From: JACCYQ01 sp036675565
Lineage (GTDB): Bacteria > Bacteroidota > Bacteroidia > Chitinophagales > Chitinophagaceae
Length of the DNA stretch: 35,354 bases
NCBI GenBank assembly: GCA_036675565.1
Contig: JAKFER010000039.1
Location: 1 to 35,354, forward strand
Reading direction: 5' to 3'
Shown here piece by piece: positions 10,601 through 18,078 of the stretch. The notes under the pieces are model-generated. The model had not been told where the DNA came from and searched no databases. It saw only the letters and a program-made list of their open reading frames with translations. Position 1 is the stretch's first letter; every line of letters starts with the position of its first letter. Position numbers and translations under genes: made by a program.

Positions 10601-11828
10601 AGGCTTATTAACCCGTGATCCCTTGTTCAATTCTTTGATTCAACAAAGATTTAATCAAAGATTGAATATTACAGCGCAGTTAAGTCCTATCCGTGATTTG
10701 AATATCGATTTGAATCTTGATAAAACATACGATAAGCAGTACAGCGAATTGTTTAAAGACACTTCGGGTACGGCTGGTTTGGAAAGGTATAATCCATTTG
10801 CAACGGGAAGTTTCAGTATGAGTTATATCTCCTACAATACCATGTTCACAAAGTTTGATCCCAATGAGGTTTCAGAAACATTTAAACAGTTTGAAGCCAA
10901 CAGGGCAATTTTGTCGGAGCGTTTAAGCAACCAGAATCCTTATCCTGGTAATGATGCAAAAGATCCTACTGATCCTGATTATTATATTGGATATGGTCGA
11001 TATGCACAGGATGTATTGATTCCAGCTTTCATTGCAGCATATACAGATAAAGATCCGTTGGATGTAGGGTTGCTGAAAAATTCAAATCCTGATTTAAAAT
11101 CAAATCCATTCTCTGCATACATTCCAAAACCGAACTGGAATATTTCATATAGTGGATTAAGCAGGATCCCCGGACTGGATAAAATATTTACAAACTTTAC
11201 CATCCGTCATGGCTACAATAGTACCCTGAGCATGAATAGTTTTAATACGGGCCTGTTATTCCAGGATCCGTTCAGGGTTGGTTATCCATCTTTCCGCGAT
11301 ACACTAACGGGCAACTATATCCCATATTTCCTGATTCCGAATATCACGATCAGTGAAGCATTCACGCCGATGATAGAGTTGGATATGACATTTACCAATC
11401 AATTGTCAACGCGGTTTGAGTTCCGTAAATCACGACAATTGAGTATGAGTCTCATAGATTACCAGCTTGCGGAAAACCGTTCTACGGAATATACCCTTGG
11501 AATGAACTGGCGTAAAAGAGGTTTGCCAATCCTGCGTAATATTTCAATTGGTAAAAAAGGTTTGAAACTGGATAACGACGTTACATTCCGTTTTGATTTT
11601 TCACTTCGTGATGATGCAACTGCCAACAGTAAACTGGATCAAAAGACCGCTTTTGGTACGTCAGGTCAAAAAGTGATCCGCATTGCACCTTCCATAGATT
11701 ATGTTTTCAACAGTCGCGTTAACATCAAACTGTTCTTTGAACAGAACCGCGTTATTCCTAAGATTAGTTCTTCTTTCCCTGTTACCAATACAAGAGCCGG
11801 CATGCAGATCAGGGTGGCGCTTAATTAA
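4695..11828 (+). CDS. sprA: SprA, giant outer-membrane translocon of the type IX secretion system
   Basis: The product is 2377 residues from TTG 4695, matching the usual 2300-2500 residues of SprA (Sov in Porphyromonas). The start gives MKPRTSYILSMLVIASMLL, a signal peptide ending near residue 27, supported by the AGGAG upstream. The rest is rich in alternating aromatic/polar beta-strand segments over its whole length, with family landmarks such as the DGVFDYIEG segment and a strand-like C-terminal end (MQIRVALN). In the known structure, SprA forms a very large single-chain barrel through which folded T9SS cargo crosses the outer membrane, gated with PorV and a plug protein. No frameshift or truncation is seen. 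It follows ruvA closely. The reading frame could begin at TTG 4677 instead, adding six residues. Confidence 0.95.
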   Translation: MKPRTSYILSMLVIASMLLPGLFTFAHGRNTHGAPRGFYPSIFADTIPYPIYDRYGDPYTYPNRNSFDLKDSSFIKRKIEYDPVTKEYYFMEKIGSRYYRTPMTFSMNEFLELKGRQDEVEYFRRRAGLLSDLNRRLYKPKFSFRNDWVNRIMGVGKVEIKPNGYVDIMAGYQGQNIKNPTLPERARKNGGFDFNMNSQLQVDANIGDKLKLPINYNTLANFDFENQLKLDYRGRDDEILKTFQAGNVSFANKGTLIPGAQSLFGIKTQLQFGKLFVTGILANQRSQRQSLGLQGGTATQDFNLRSDEYEENRHFLVAQYFRHRYNKAMSTLPVVQSNVQILRTEVWVTNRTGATTDTRDIVAFMDLGEGFPFNNNWTGSGDSLPRNGANDLYQTLLNTPDSRNSTQVQRVMTSLGLQPVQDFEKTFARKLQPTDYFINERIGFVSLNQPLQPDEVLGIAYQYTYNGKVYQVGEFSQDVPPDSTGNAQKVLFLKLLKATSQRPNLPLWDLMMKNVYSVGFGQLERQDFQLNLLYEEPSLGEKRYLPLDSVLPQYKGIPLINLLNLDRLNNQNDPQPDGVFDYIEGYTVIPSQSRIIFPVLEPFGRDLEYVFPTQQIRDRFVYYPLYDTIKAIAQTYANLNRYKIEGRSRSATSGDYQLGFNIPPGSVTVTAGGQVLRENIDYEINYDLGSMRIINQAIINAGLPVQVQYENNATFGLQQRNYMGLRLDYLVNRNLTVGGTVVRLGERPFFTKTTYGDDPIRNTMVGLDFDYRNEIPRLTKWLDKLPFYSSKVPSAINAYAEAAWLIPGHAPQIGKGGEGLSYIDDFEGTRSSIDLRFPLISWTMASAPQKNGLFPEADLINDHAYGFNRAKLAWYNIEPVLQERRNTNNPLRNDPNELSKPETRQVLQQEIFPKRTNDFGQGLLTTFDMAYYPREKGPYNFESRLNRIDGNGQLLNPKEAWAGIMRHIDQTDFETSNIEFIEFWMQDPFINKPFSTGGSLYFNLGNISEDVLRDGKRLYENGLPAPNFNSPVDTNTVWGKVPLNPLQVTNAFSNDPGDRPFQDVGFDGLTDEEERAKFAQYLRNLEMTFGANSTIYQQAASDPAGDNFLPYRDAIYDQQNAGILRRYKDINNPHGNSPLAGADDQFTNAYTMYPDQEELNRDNTMNEVEEYFEYKVDLAPNMQTGTNFITDVREVNVTLANNTNRLEKWYLFRIPISAYQQKVGNIPDFKSIRFIRMFLTGFEDTVVTRFGKLELVRNQWRKFTYEVDTTGNYKPLPPNDPAAVNVLAVNLEENDQRDPIIYVQPPGIERQQQLSNNNVQLLQNEQSLSLKICDLPKDESRGVFKTMNLDLRQYGKLSMFIHAESVRGYTQLDDGDLNAVIRIGSDFVSNYYEIKIPLKMTRFGATDSLEIWPEENNLDLSLNELTRLKSRRNQGGVSPSRYYSELRPDGRTFAILGNPNLGEVRGMLMAVQNAKKEFVCSETWFNELRLSQLDEEGGYAAIGRVDLALADLGSLSLSGSVRSSGFGTLEQRVNERSREDFNQIDLSSNLDLGKLLPREAGITIPVYAGVSRTTSTPEYDPYDLDIKLKEKLNDAPNDKKDSIRDDAVDVMTIKTVNFTNVKKIKTNNKPAKIWDISNVDFSYSHTVSERHNPLIESEEIKRTRGAVGYMFAPQPKVFEPFKNLIKTNSKWLALIKDFNINYAPALLSFKADVFRQFGAIRPRNVGGDDNYKIPETYDKYFTFDRFYTMRWNLTRSITLDYNAINNARIDEPFGRIDTKEKKDSVRENLFKGGRNTHFHQDIGVSYNLPTQKIPFLDWTSVRASYVAKYDWIGASLLAKGLGNTLLNGNTKNITADFNFDQLYNKWNLLRSLNSSAPVNKLPKDTSTVKKPRNPNDPIQISGVPKFFGRILTSVKRIGIQYTEDLGTLLPGYLDSTKFLGQNFNSMEPGFDFILGYQPDTNWINNAGAKGLLTRDPLFNSLIQQRFNQRLNITAQLSPIRDLNIDLNLDKTYDKQYSELFKDTSGTAGLERYNPFATGSFSMSYISYNTMFTKFDPNEVSETFKQFEANRAILSERLSNQNPYPGNDAKDPTDPDYYIGYGRYAQDVLIPAFIAAYTDKDPLDVGLLKNSNPDLKSNPFSAYIPKPNWNISYSGLSRIPGLDKIFTNFTIRHGYNSTLSMNSFNTGLLFQDPFRVGYPSFRDTLTGNYIPYFLIPNITISEAFTPMIELDMTFTNQLSTRFEFRKSRQLSMSLIDYQLAENRSTEYTLGMNWRKRGLPILRNISIGKKGLKLDNDVTFRFDFSLRDDATANSKLDQKTAFGTSGQKVIRIAPSIDYVFNSRVNIKLFFEQNRVIPKISSSFPVTNTRAGMQIRVALN

Positions 11829-11930
11829 TGCAAATTCAAATCAGCAAAGCTTTCTCGTATGCAGTATGATCATTAATCATTCATGTAACCTGTTTTTATT
11901 TATGGTAGTCTGATATTGGAAACATGCATT

Positions 11931-12737
11931 ATGCAGTCAACACTTTGTACTATTTTATTAATCTGTTTATTTCTTGTAAATGCTTTATCACTGAATGCTC
12001 AACAAGATAAATTTAAACATCCGGGTACTATTCATGACGTACAAGTTTTATATACTTTCCAAAAATCAAACTGGGACGTCAGCAATGCTTCGCAGGTATT
12101 CCTTTATATAAAAGATACCAACCACCTGGAATCATTTAAATGGAGTGAAGGCGATAAATCGTCTTCACTTGTTTCTGCTGAATTTAACTGGAATGAATTT
12201 GTAGTTAACAAAATACAGAATCACAGAATCGATAATAAGGGGAATAAAACTTTGGTTGCAGAACTAAACCTGGAAGCAGCCAAAAAAATAAAATTTCAAA
12301 TAGGGGATTTCCGGGACTCGATGATTCTTTCAGATCCGTTCTGGCATAGCTATGATTTTGATTTTGCCAGCATTGGTTTTGCATGGAGGGCATTGAAAAA
12401 TAAAAAGGGATCTTTTTCATTCCTTATTTCTGATGCTGCATTTATTAATAATAAACCTGGGTTCGAAAATAAAGGCAAAGTTGAGGTAGATTATTTAGAA
12501 GAAGAATGGGTAAATGGTAAACAACTTTTGAAATATAAAATTGATGGCCCGGGTTTGCAAAATAAAGGTGGATTTATTTGGGTAAATCCTGGAAAAAATT
12601 ATATGATTGAATTATTCAGGATAGAACATCCCGATGAAGAAGGTTTTAAAAACGGGCAGTTGAAGCTTTTGAAAACAGAACGTTTATCACCTGCAGAATG
12701 GGAGAATTTTATAATGACAAAAATGAGTGGTAAATAA
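11931..12737 (+). CDS. Secreted protein of unknown function
   Basis: The 268-residue product begins at ATG 11931 with a clear signal peptide (MQSTLCTILLICLFLVNALSL, cleaved near NAQQ). The mature part is soluble-looking, mixed polar with many aromatic residues, no cysteines and no transmembrane segment; I do not recognise a domain. It is predicted periplasmic or surface-exposed. The frame extends to TTG 11916 but that would put charged and cysteine residues before the signal peptide, so the ATG is preferred. It lies 102 bases after sprA on the same strand; this could reflect co-transcription but does not show a secretion role. It ends shortly before a two-way hairpin. Confidence 0.7.
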   Translation: MQSTLCTILLICLFLVNALSLNAQQDKFKHPGTIHDVQVLYTFQKSNWDVSNASQVFLYIKDTNHLESFKWSEGDKSSSLVSAEFNWNEFVVNKIQNHRIDNKGNKTLVAELNLEAAKKIKFQIGDFRDSMILSDPFWHSYDFDFASIGFAWRALKNKKGSFSFLISDAAFINNKPGFENKGKVEVDYLEEEWVNGKQLLKYKIDGPGLQNKGGFIWVNPGKNYMIELFRIEHPDEEGFKNGQLKLLKTERLSPAEWENFIMTKMSGK

Positions 12738-12775
12738 AAATGGAGCACTGGTAATAAAACTTAAACTACATAAAA

Positions 12776-12799
12776 AAAGCATCCATTCATAGATGCTTT
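12776..12799. terminator. Bidirectional hairpin between convergent genes
   Basis: AAAGCATC (12776-12783) and GATGCTTT (12792-12799) form a perfect 8-bp stem with an 8-base loop. An A7 run starts the left side and AAAA follows the right side. It sits between two convergent stops (12737 and 12824). On the minus strand the stem is followed by a T run, so it fits best as terminator for the minus-strand gene. Confidence 0.65.
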
Positions 12800-12823
12800 A
12801 AAACTTTATGATAAATGGATCTT

Positions 12824-13315
12824 TTATCTTGCTGAACGATTCTCTTCTTTATTTTTTCTAAACAACATCACATAACCGCAAAGATCTTTTTTCTTCTTTT
12901 TATTTACCTGTACGGGCTTCATCATATGAAATTCTGTTTGCCTTGGGATGTAAGAGTAATTGATGATGTTACCATCTATATCACCCCATTGTTTCTTTTG
13001 ATAAACAACCATCTTTTCATCAAAGTCATACATTCTTACTTCGTAAAGTTTGCTGGTATATTCTCCAATGAAAACAAATTCGTACCAGCTACCCTGGGTA
13101 AGTTGCATAACAACAGGCATCTCGTATTCACTTTCCATACTGATGGATGCTTCACGTAATAATGAAAATCCCTTCTCAGTATAAAGACTTTTCAGGCTAT
13201 CAACCTGTGAATTGATGAATGGATTACTGCATGATTGCTGCCGGATAACAGATTGTGAAAATACCGATGATGCAGCAGTGAAAAAAATGGTGAGAAGTAA
13301 TAGGGCGCTTTTCAT
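12824..13315 (-). CDS. Small secreted protein of unknown function
   Basis: From the ATG at 13315 the product is 163 residues. Residues 1-20 (MKSALLLLTIFFTAASSVFS) form a textbook signal peptide. The mature protein has an aromatic-rich, probably beta-rich core and a basic lysine run (KKKKK) near the C-terminus, followed by a charged tail. It does not match a family I can name. The open frame extends upstream to 13402 but the added 29 residues would place a second hydrophobic stretch in front of a complete signal peptide, so the shorter start is preferred. It is the last of a minus-strand run and ends at a hairpin. Confidence 0.65.
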   Translation of the reverse strand: MKSALLLLTIFFTAASSVFSQSVIRQQSCSNPFINSQVDSLKSLYTEKGFSLLREASISMESEYEMPVVMQLTQGSWYEFVFIGEYTSKLYEVRMYDFDEKMVVYQKKQWGDIDGNIINYSYIPRQTEFHMMKPVQVNKKKKKDLCGYVMLFRKNKEENRSAR

Positions 13316-13542
13316 ATTTGGATTTATACGGTATTGGATTAACGAGATAAATATAGAAACAAATATGCGCTGGTGAAAGTTAATTGACGATTTTTTTTGC
13401 AATTAAGTATATTTTCTTAGGGCTAATACTTAGCAAAGAAAAGACCTGTTTTAGTAGATGAAATGTTAAGTTCCGCTATAACTCAATAGGAGCAAATCAT
13501 GTAATAATAAATGGTTATTTGTATTGGGTAAAAATGTATTTA

Positions 13543-14304
13543 TTACGAATCTTTAACCAGGTAAATTGAATTAGCTTGTTGAGTAGCAGTAACAACAAGA
13601 TCGTTTATGCATACGTGTGGCGGCAACGTAGTACAGTAGAAAATGATATCTGCAACATCTTCTGCACTTAAAGGTTTGTAACCTTCATAGACATTCTTTG
13701 CAGTAACTTCATCTCCCTTAAAACGAACCATTGAAAATTCCGTTTCTGCAGCCCCGGGATGTATGGCAGTAACTTTTATATTATGTCTTAGCAGATCTAT
13801 TCTCATTCCTTTACTTATGGAATCTACAGCCGCTTTTGTAGCACAATAAACATTACCTTTTTCATAAACATCTTTAGCTGCTGTTGAACCAATATTGATG
13901 ATATGACCTTGTTTATTCGGTGTCATAAAAGGAAGTGCTGCTTTTGTAACATACAGCAATCCTTTCAGGTTGGTATCGATCATTGTTTCCCAGTCTGCCA
14001 ATTCTGCTTCTTCAGAATAATGCCTGCCCAATGCCAGCCCGGCGTTATTTACAAGAACATCAATTTTCTGCCATTCAGTAGGTAAAGATTTAAATGCATC
14101 AAAGACTTCTTTTTGCACTTGTACATCAAAGGGCAGCACATACACTTGCGTATTATATTTTTTCTCCAGTGATTCTTTTAACTGATTTAAGCGTTCTACT
14201 CTTCTGCCATTTAATATAAGGTGATAACCGTTCGCTGCAAATTTTTCCGCAGTTGCTTTTCCAAAGCCTGCGGTTGCTCCACTAATGAATATAATCTTTG
14301 CCAT
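13543..14304 (-). CDS. Short-chain dehydrogenase/reductase, YdfG-like
   Basis: The 253-residue classical SDR has the cofactor motif G9-ATA-G13-F-G15, the structural NNAG at 86-89, and the catalytic Ser140, Tyr153 and Lys157. An Arg-Arg pair after the second strand (NGRR, about 32-35) suggests NADP(H). Its layout, with WETMIDTN, HIINIGSTA and TEFSMVRFKGD in the expected places, closely resembles E. coli YdfG, which reduces malonic semialdehyde and oxidises L-allo-threonine and 3-hydroxy acids. The same substrate range is plausible but not proven. It starts 71 bases downstream of the 870-residue secreted protein on the same strand with no obvious terminator between. Confidence 0.88.
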   Translation of the reverse strand: MAKIIFISGATAGFGKATAEKFAANGYHLILNGRRVERLNQLKESLEKKYNTQVYVLPFDVQVQKEVFDAFKSLPTEWQKIDVLVNNAGLALGRHYSEEAELADWETMIDTNLKGLLYVTKAALPFMTPNKQGHIINIGSTAAKDVYEKGNVYCATKAAVDSISKGMRIDLLRHNIKVTAIHPGAAETEFSMVRFKGDEVTAKNVYEGYKPLSAEDVADIIFYCTTLPPHVCINDLVVTATQQANSIYLVKDS

Positions 14305-14374
14305 GAAAATTTTTTTAAATTTTGATACAGTGCTTTAATTCCCTGGTGGATAGGCAATTTTTGAGTAACTAACG

Positions 14375-16987
14375 TTAACGGATAAGTGTTACTATTCCTT
14401 TTTTAAAGAATGGCCTGTCAAGGTAATCGGTTCCCTGTACAATCCATACAAAAGAATTTGTACCCTGTGTTTTTCCACTAATATTTCCATCCCAACCCTG
14501 ACCAGGTACTGACGTACTGAAAACCATTTGTCCCCAGCGATTGTAAACCCTGAAGTATTCAAATCTTTTCATTCCCACAGCAATGGGTCTGAATACATCA
14601 TTTCTGCCATCACCATTTGGTGTAAAGGCGGTGGGAACAAAAACCTGTGGTTCCACATTATAAATTTTTACAGATACATATGCAGAATCAGTACACCCTG
14701 CCTGGTTCGCCATGATCACCTGGTAACGAATGCTGTCAAAACTTCCATCATAAATACCAATTGGGTTTGGAATATTTACATCGTTCAGTGCAGTGCCCGG
14801 AAACCATGAATAACTGATGCCGCCGGTTGCGTTAAATTGTAATGGCTGTCCGACAACTACCGCAGTATCATTACCAGCAAAAGCATCTAATGGTGGTAGC
14901 ACCGTTACCAATACACTGTCAAGTCCTGGTTTAGGGCAACCAGCCGTACTAAAAGTCGAAAGAACATAACTTGTTGTAAATGCCGGGAACGCGACAGGAT
15001 TTAAAGTGTTCGGATTATTTAATGTAACAGCAGGTGACCAGCTAAATGAAGTTCCATTAACAGTACCATTGAGCTGGGCATTTGATTGATAACATATAAC
15101 CGTATCCGCTCCGGCATTTGCCAGCGGGTAAGGAACAAGCGTCACCATTACATTATCAGTAGCCGAACATCCCCCTATGGTGGATGTGATCTGGTAACTG
15201 GTGGTATTCGATGGCAGGGCAACCGGGTTTAAAATATTCGGATCACTTAATGTTCCATCATCCGTCCATTGAAATTGCAATCCATTTGTTACTGCATTTA
15301 ACTGTACAAAGTCTGTGGAACAGATTGTGGTATCCGGCATTGCAGCCAGGGTCACGAAGCTTACCACGTTTACAGTAACTGAATCATAATTTAAACATCC
15401 ATTATCATTCAATTCAACTTGATATCTTGTTGTAGCGGATGGACTTACTGTAGGTGTAGCGGTATTGGCATTGGTTATAGAATTGTTTGGTGTCCAAGTA
15501 AAAATTCCATTGCCGATTGCTTCTAATTGAAGATTGTCGCCTGTACATATTAAGGTATCTGAAAAAGCAACACTTAACGGAGGTTGGTCAATTATATCCA
15601 ATGATTGGAAAACGGTGTCAATACACCCCTTGTTGCTGGAGACAATAAACCTGATATTTTTTGAGCCCTGCGTTGGATAACTGTAGGATGGATTTTGTGA
15701 AGTTGACACATCATCAGTTACTGTGCTTTCTCCAAAATCCCAACTCCATGAATCAACCACACCATATTTTGTTTTAGTGGTATCAGTAAATAAAGTAGGC
15801 TTGGTTACACAGATTCCTGAAGTAGTGAATCCGGGGAAAAACCCGGGATAAACTTTAGCCAGCGCAAAAGTGGAATCAGTGCAATTTAATCCGCGGTTAA
15901 CAACCACTTTCAAATTATAAGTACCGGTATCTGCATATGTATGCGATGGACTAACATCCGTTGAAGTTTGCCCATCACCAAAATCCCAAAAATAAGTTTT
16001 CACTTCAGGACTTGGATTATTGTTGACGAAGTCTAATGTAAACCCGTCGCACGAAATATATTCAGGTTTTAAATTTGGTTTGATTGGATTACATGATCCT
16101 ACTCTTATATGCAGTTCCTTCCGGGTAGACGCGATTAATGATCCATTGCGAAACTCGTTTACACATACCGTTAGAACGAATTCGCCGGAACCGGAAATAT
16201 TAGGAGCCACACCACTGATTAACCCCGTTCTTGGATCAATGGAAACGGCGGAACCCAGTGGTTTTGATCCAGTGTAAGGGAATAAATAGGGGACTGTTTG
16301 ATATGGTGGTGAAGCTGATTGCACTGGAGCCGGATCTGTTTGATTTCCTCCAACCCAGGCATCACAAAAAGAATAAGATAAGCTATCTCCATCTGCATCT
16401 GTAGCAACAAATGGAAAAGTGAAATAACTGTTTCTGCAAACAACAGCAGTATCATTAACTACGAATGCAGCACTGGTATTTGTTTGCGCATTGTGAGGCG
16501 TTGCAGATCCTGGAATCGTTATAGCATAAGAATTCCCAATTGAACTTGAATTTTGAATATTTTCAACACCCGAAATTCTGCAACATCTTTGATAAGTAAA
16601 AGTATATCCATTCGCATTGGATGGTAATTCAATTTCACTCAGATCATAGACAACAATGGTATAATAACAACCACTTTGATCGCCGGTAATGCAAGGCTCG
16701 TCATTTGGTTTACTTAATTCATAACGGCTGGTAAGCGGAACACTTACATTACGGAAAAACTGGTTATTCCCTGCATTGAATATGGTGAAGTTTATGGGAT
16801 TGGTAAGTTGCCCGGAGGAAGGAAAACATTCCATATATACTGTTAGCGTTACCTGGTAACGTAAACTGCCGGAAGTAGCTCCCGGCCCCAAATATTTGTA
16901 ATTAAAAAAACCACCTTTGATGTGATTTGCAGAAGCTATGCTTAATACTCCAAAAATCAGGAAACAGGCTAAAAGAATTTTTTTCAT
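14375..16987 (-). CDS. Multidomain PKD/Ig-like protein with type B T9SS sorting domain
   Basis: The 870-residue protein starts with a signal peptide (1-20). An N-terminal beta-rich region (21-298) holds a pair of adjacent cysteines (RCCR). Two PKD domains follow (about 305-380 with WDFGDG, 385-465 with WDFGE). Four tandem Ig-like modules of about 75 residues lie at 470-543, 544-618, 620-697 and 700-777, each with a DT-x-x-C/V start and a W-F/S-P core. The last 90 residues (781-870) are the gliding-motility-associated C-terminal domain: FTPNGDGRND, then YNRWGQMVF, WDG and a final GIVTLIR. In this phylum that domain targets proteins to the T9SS and leaves them on the surface or released. Likely role is adhesion or surface structure; the ligand is unknown. 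Confidence 0.92.
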   Translation of the reverse strand: MKKILLACFLIFGVLSIASANHIKGGFFNYKYLGPGATSGSLRYQVTLTVYMECFPSSGQLTNPINFTIFNAGNNQFFRNVSVPLTSRYELSKPNDEPCITGDQSGCYYTIVVYDLSEIELPSNANGYTFTYQRCCRISGVENIQNSSSIGNSYAITIPGSATPHNAQTNTSAAFVVNDTAVVCRNSYFTFPFVATDADGDSLSYSFCDAWVGGNQTDPAPVQSASPPYQTVPYLFPYTGSKPLGSAVSIDPRTGLISGVAPNISGSGEFVLTVCVNEFRNGSLIASTRKELHIRVGSCNPIKPNLKPEYISCDGFTLDFVNNNPSPEVKTYFWDFGDGQTSTDVSPSHTYADTGTYNLKVVVNRGLNCTDSTFALAKVYPGFFPGFTTSGICVTKPTLFTDTTKTKYGVVDSWSWDFGESTVTDDVSTSQNPSYSYPTQGSKNIRFIVSSNKGCIDTVFQSLDIIDQPPLSVAFSDTLICTGDNLQLEAIGNGIFTWTPNNSITNANTATPTVSPSATTRYQVELNDNGCLNYDSVTVNVVSFVTLAAMPDTTICSTDFVQLNAVTNGLQFQWTDDGTLSDPNILNPVALPSNTTSYQITSTIGGCSATDNVMVTLVPYPLANAGADTVICYQSNAQLNGTVNGTSFSWSPAVTLNNPNTLNPVAFPAFTTSYVLSTFSTAGCPKPGLDSVLVTVLPPLDAFAGNDTAVVVGQPLQFNATGGISYSWFPGTALNDVNIPNPIGIYDGSFDSIRYQVIMANQAGCTDSAYVSVKIYNVEPQVFVPTAFTPNGDGRNDVFRPIAVGMKRFEYFRVYNRWGQMVFSTSVPGQGWDGNISGKTQGTNSFVWIVQGTDYLDRPFFKKGIVTLIR

Positions 16988-17274
16988 GGAATGCGGTTGG
17001 CATCATTAAATATACAGCCTGGTTAAGCAGCTAATTTTGACTGTAGAAAATAAATTAATGCTGAAAAATACAAATTTTTACGCATCAACTGGTTACCCGG
17101 CTAGTGTTAACAAACCTTTTTGAAAATAATGACGATTTGCTTACGAATGTTTAAACGAACCAGCATTGATTATTAGTGTATCATACTGCAGTCCACAATG
17201 GATTTCGTAGCATCTAACCAGGATAAAAGAATATTATTCCGTAAATATTTAAATGATGTTCCTTTTTGTGAAGA
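16988..17274. other. Intergenic gap with nothing recognised
   Basis: This 287-base stretch separates the T9SS cargo gene from the alpha/beta hydrolase, both on the minus strand. I see no open frame longer than about 15 codons that looks real, no tRNA, and no strong hairpin with a T run. It should hold the promoter of the T9SS cargo gene; TATATTTA about 20 bases before the ATG at 16987 is a weak -7 candidate. Confidence 0.5.
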
Positions 17275-18078
17275 TTAGCATGATTCCAGGAAACGGGTAA
17301 GGGCCTGGTTGCTTTCTACAGGTTCTTCTACCATACCCATATGACCTGAATTCTTCAAAATAGTAATGTATGATTTTTCAGGTAAGGATGATTGTTCAAG
17401 ACTATCAGCAATGGGAACAGCCTGGTCATTTTCACTCATAATAAGCATTACCGGGATTTTTGAATCCTTTAAAATTTTCCTCCTGTCCGGTCGGTCGATC
17501 ATGGCTTCGTAATAGGAAACAAGTGTTGATGCGGAAAAGTGACTTGATTTCTCAATCAATGCTTCCACCAATTCTGGTTGATGTTCTTTTGTTACAGCTG
17601 AAAACAAGTTCGGTAAAGTGGTTTTTAAAAATGCAAATGCACCATGTGTTTCAATAAATTCAATTCCTTTTTTCCGCGTAATGATCTTTTCTTTTGAATC
17701 TGCATATGAAGTGGAATGGAACAAACCTAAACCTGAAAGATTTTCCGGGTATTTTTCAGCATAGGCTAAAGCTATATATCCACCCATACTATGACCTACC
17801 AGAACAATTTTTTCACCTGGAGATTGAGTGCTATCATCCACGATTACTTTTACCAAATCTGCCATTCCATCAATAGTCATATCTTGAAGTAATTCAGACG
17901 CACCAGTTCCAGGCAAATCAGGAATAATGAGTTTATAGTGGTTTTTAAAATAAGCCACCTGGTTTTGCCAAATGGAATGATCTCCTCCAAAACCATGGAT
18001 TAGGACTACTGGTTTACCGGTTCCATATACATAGTACCATATTTTTCTTCCCTTAATTTCAATTTGATGTGATGCCAT
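17275..18078 (-). CDS. Alpha/beta-fold hydrolase
   Basis: The 267-residue protein has the alpha/beta hydrolase layout: the oxyanion HG motif (28-29, LIHGFGG), nucleophile Ser97 in GHSMGG, acid Asp218 (SENDQAVP) and His246 (NSGHMGMVEEP). It has no signal peptide. Substrates of this large family range over esters, lactones and C-C bonds, and the sequence does not tell which. Its ATG lies inside the end of the upstream DUF4105 gene, a 20-base overlap in another frame, so the two are surely co-transcribed and probably translationally coupled. Confidence 0.87.
   Translation of the reverse strand: MASHQIEIKGRKIWYYVYGTGKPVVLIHGFGGDHSIWQNQVAYFKNHYKLIIPDLPGTGASELLQDMTIDGMADLVKVIVDDSTQSPGEKIVLVGHSMGGYIALAYAEKYPENLSGLGLFHSTSYADSKEKIITRKKGIEFIETHGAFAFLKTTLPNLFSAVTKEHQPELVEALIEKSSHFSASTLVSYYEAMIDRPDRRKILKDSKIPVMLIMSENDQAVPIADSLEQSSLPEKSYITILKNSGHMGMVEEPVESNQALTRFLESC

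Noticed and set aside
11916..11930. TTG start five codons upstream of the secreted protein at 11931
   Set aside because: It would place non-hydrophobic residues before a complete signal peptide, and an ATG is available.
13316..13402. 29-residue N-terminal extension of the small secreted protein ending at 12824
   Set aside because: The internal ATG at 13315 begins a textbook signal peptide; the extension would add a second hydrophobic stretch.
17130..17177. 15-codon open frame in the gap between the T9SS cargo gene and the hydrolase
   Set aside because: Too short, with no ribosome site or recognisable peptide feature.
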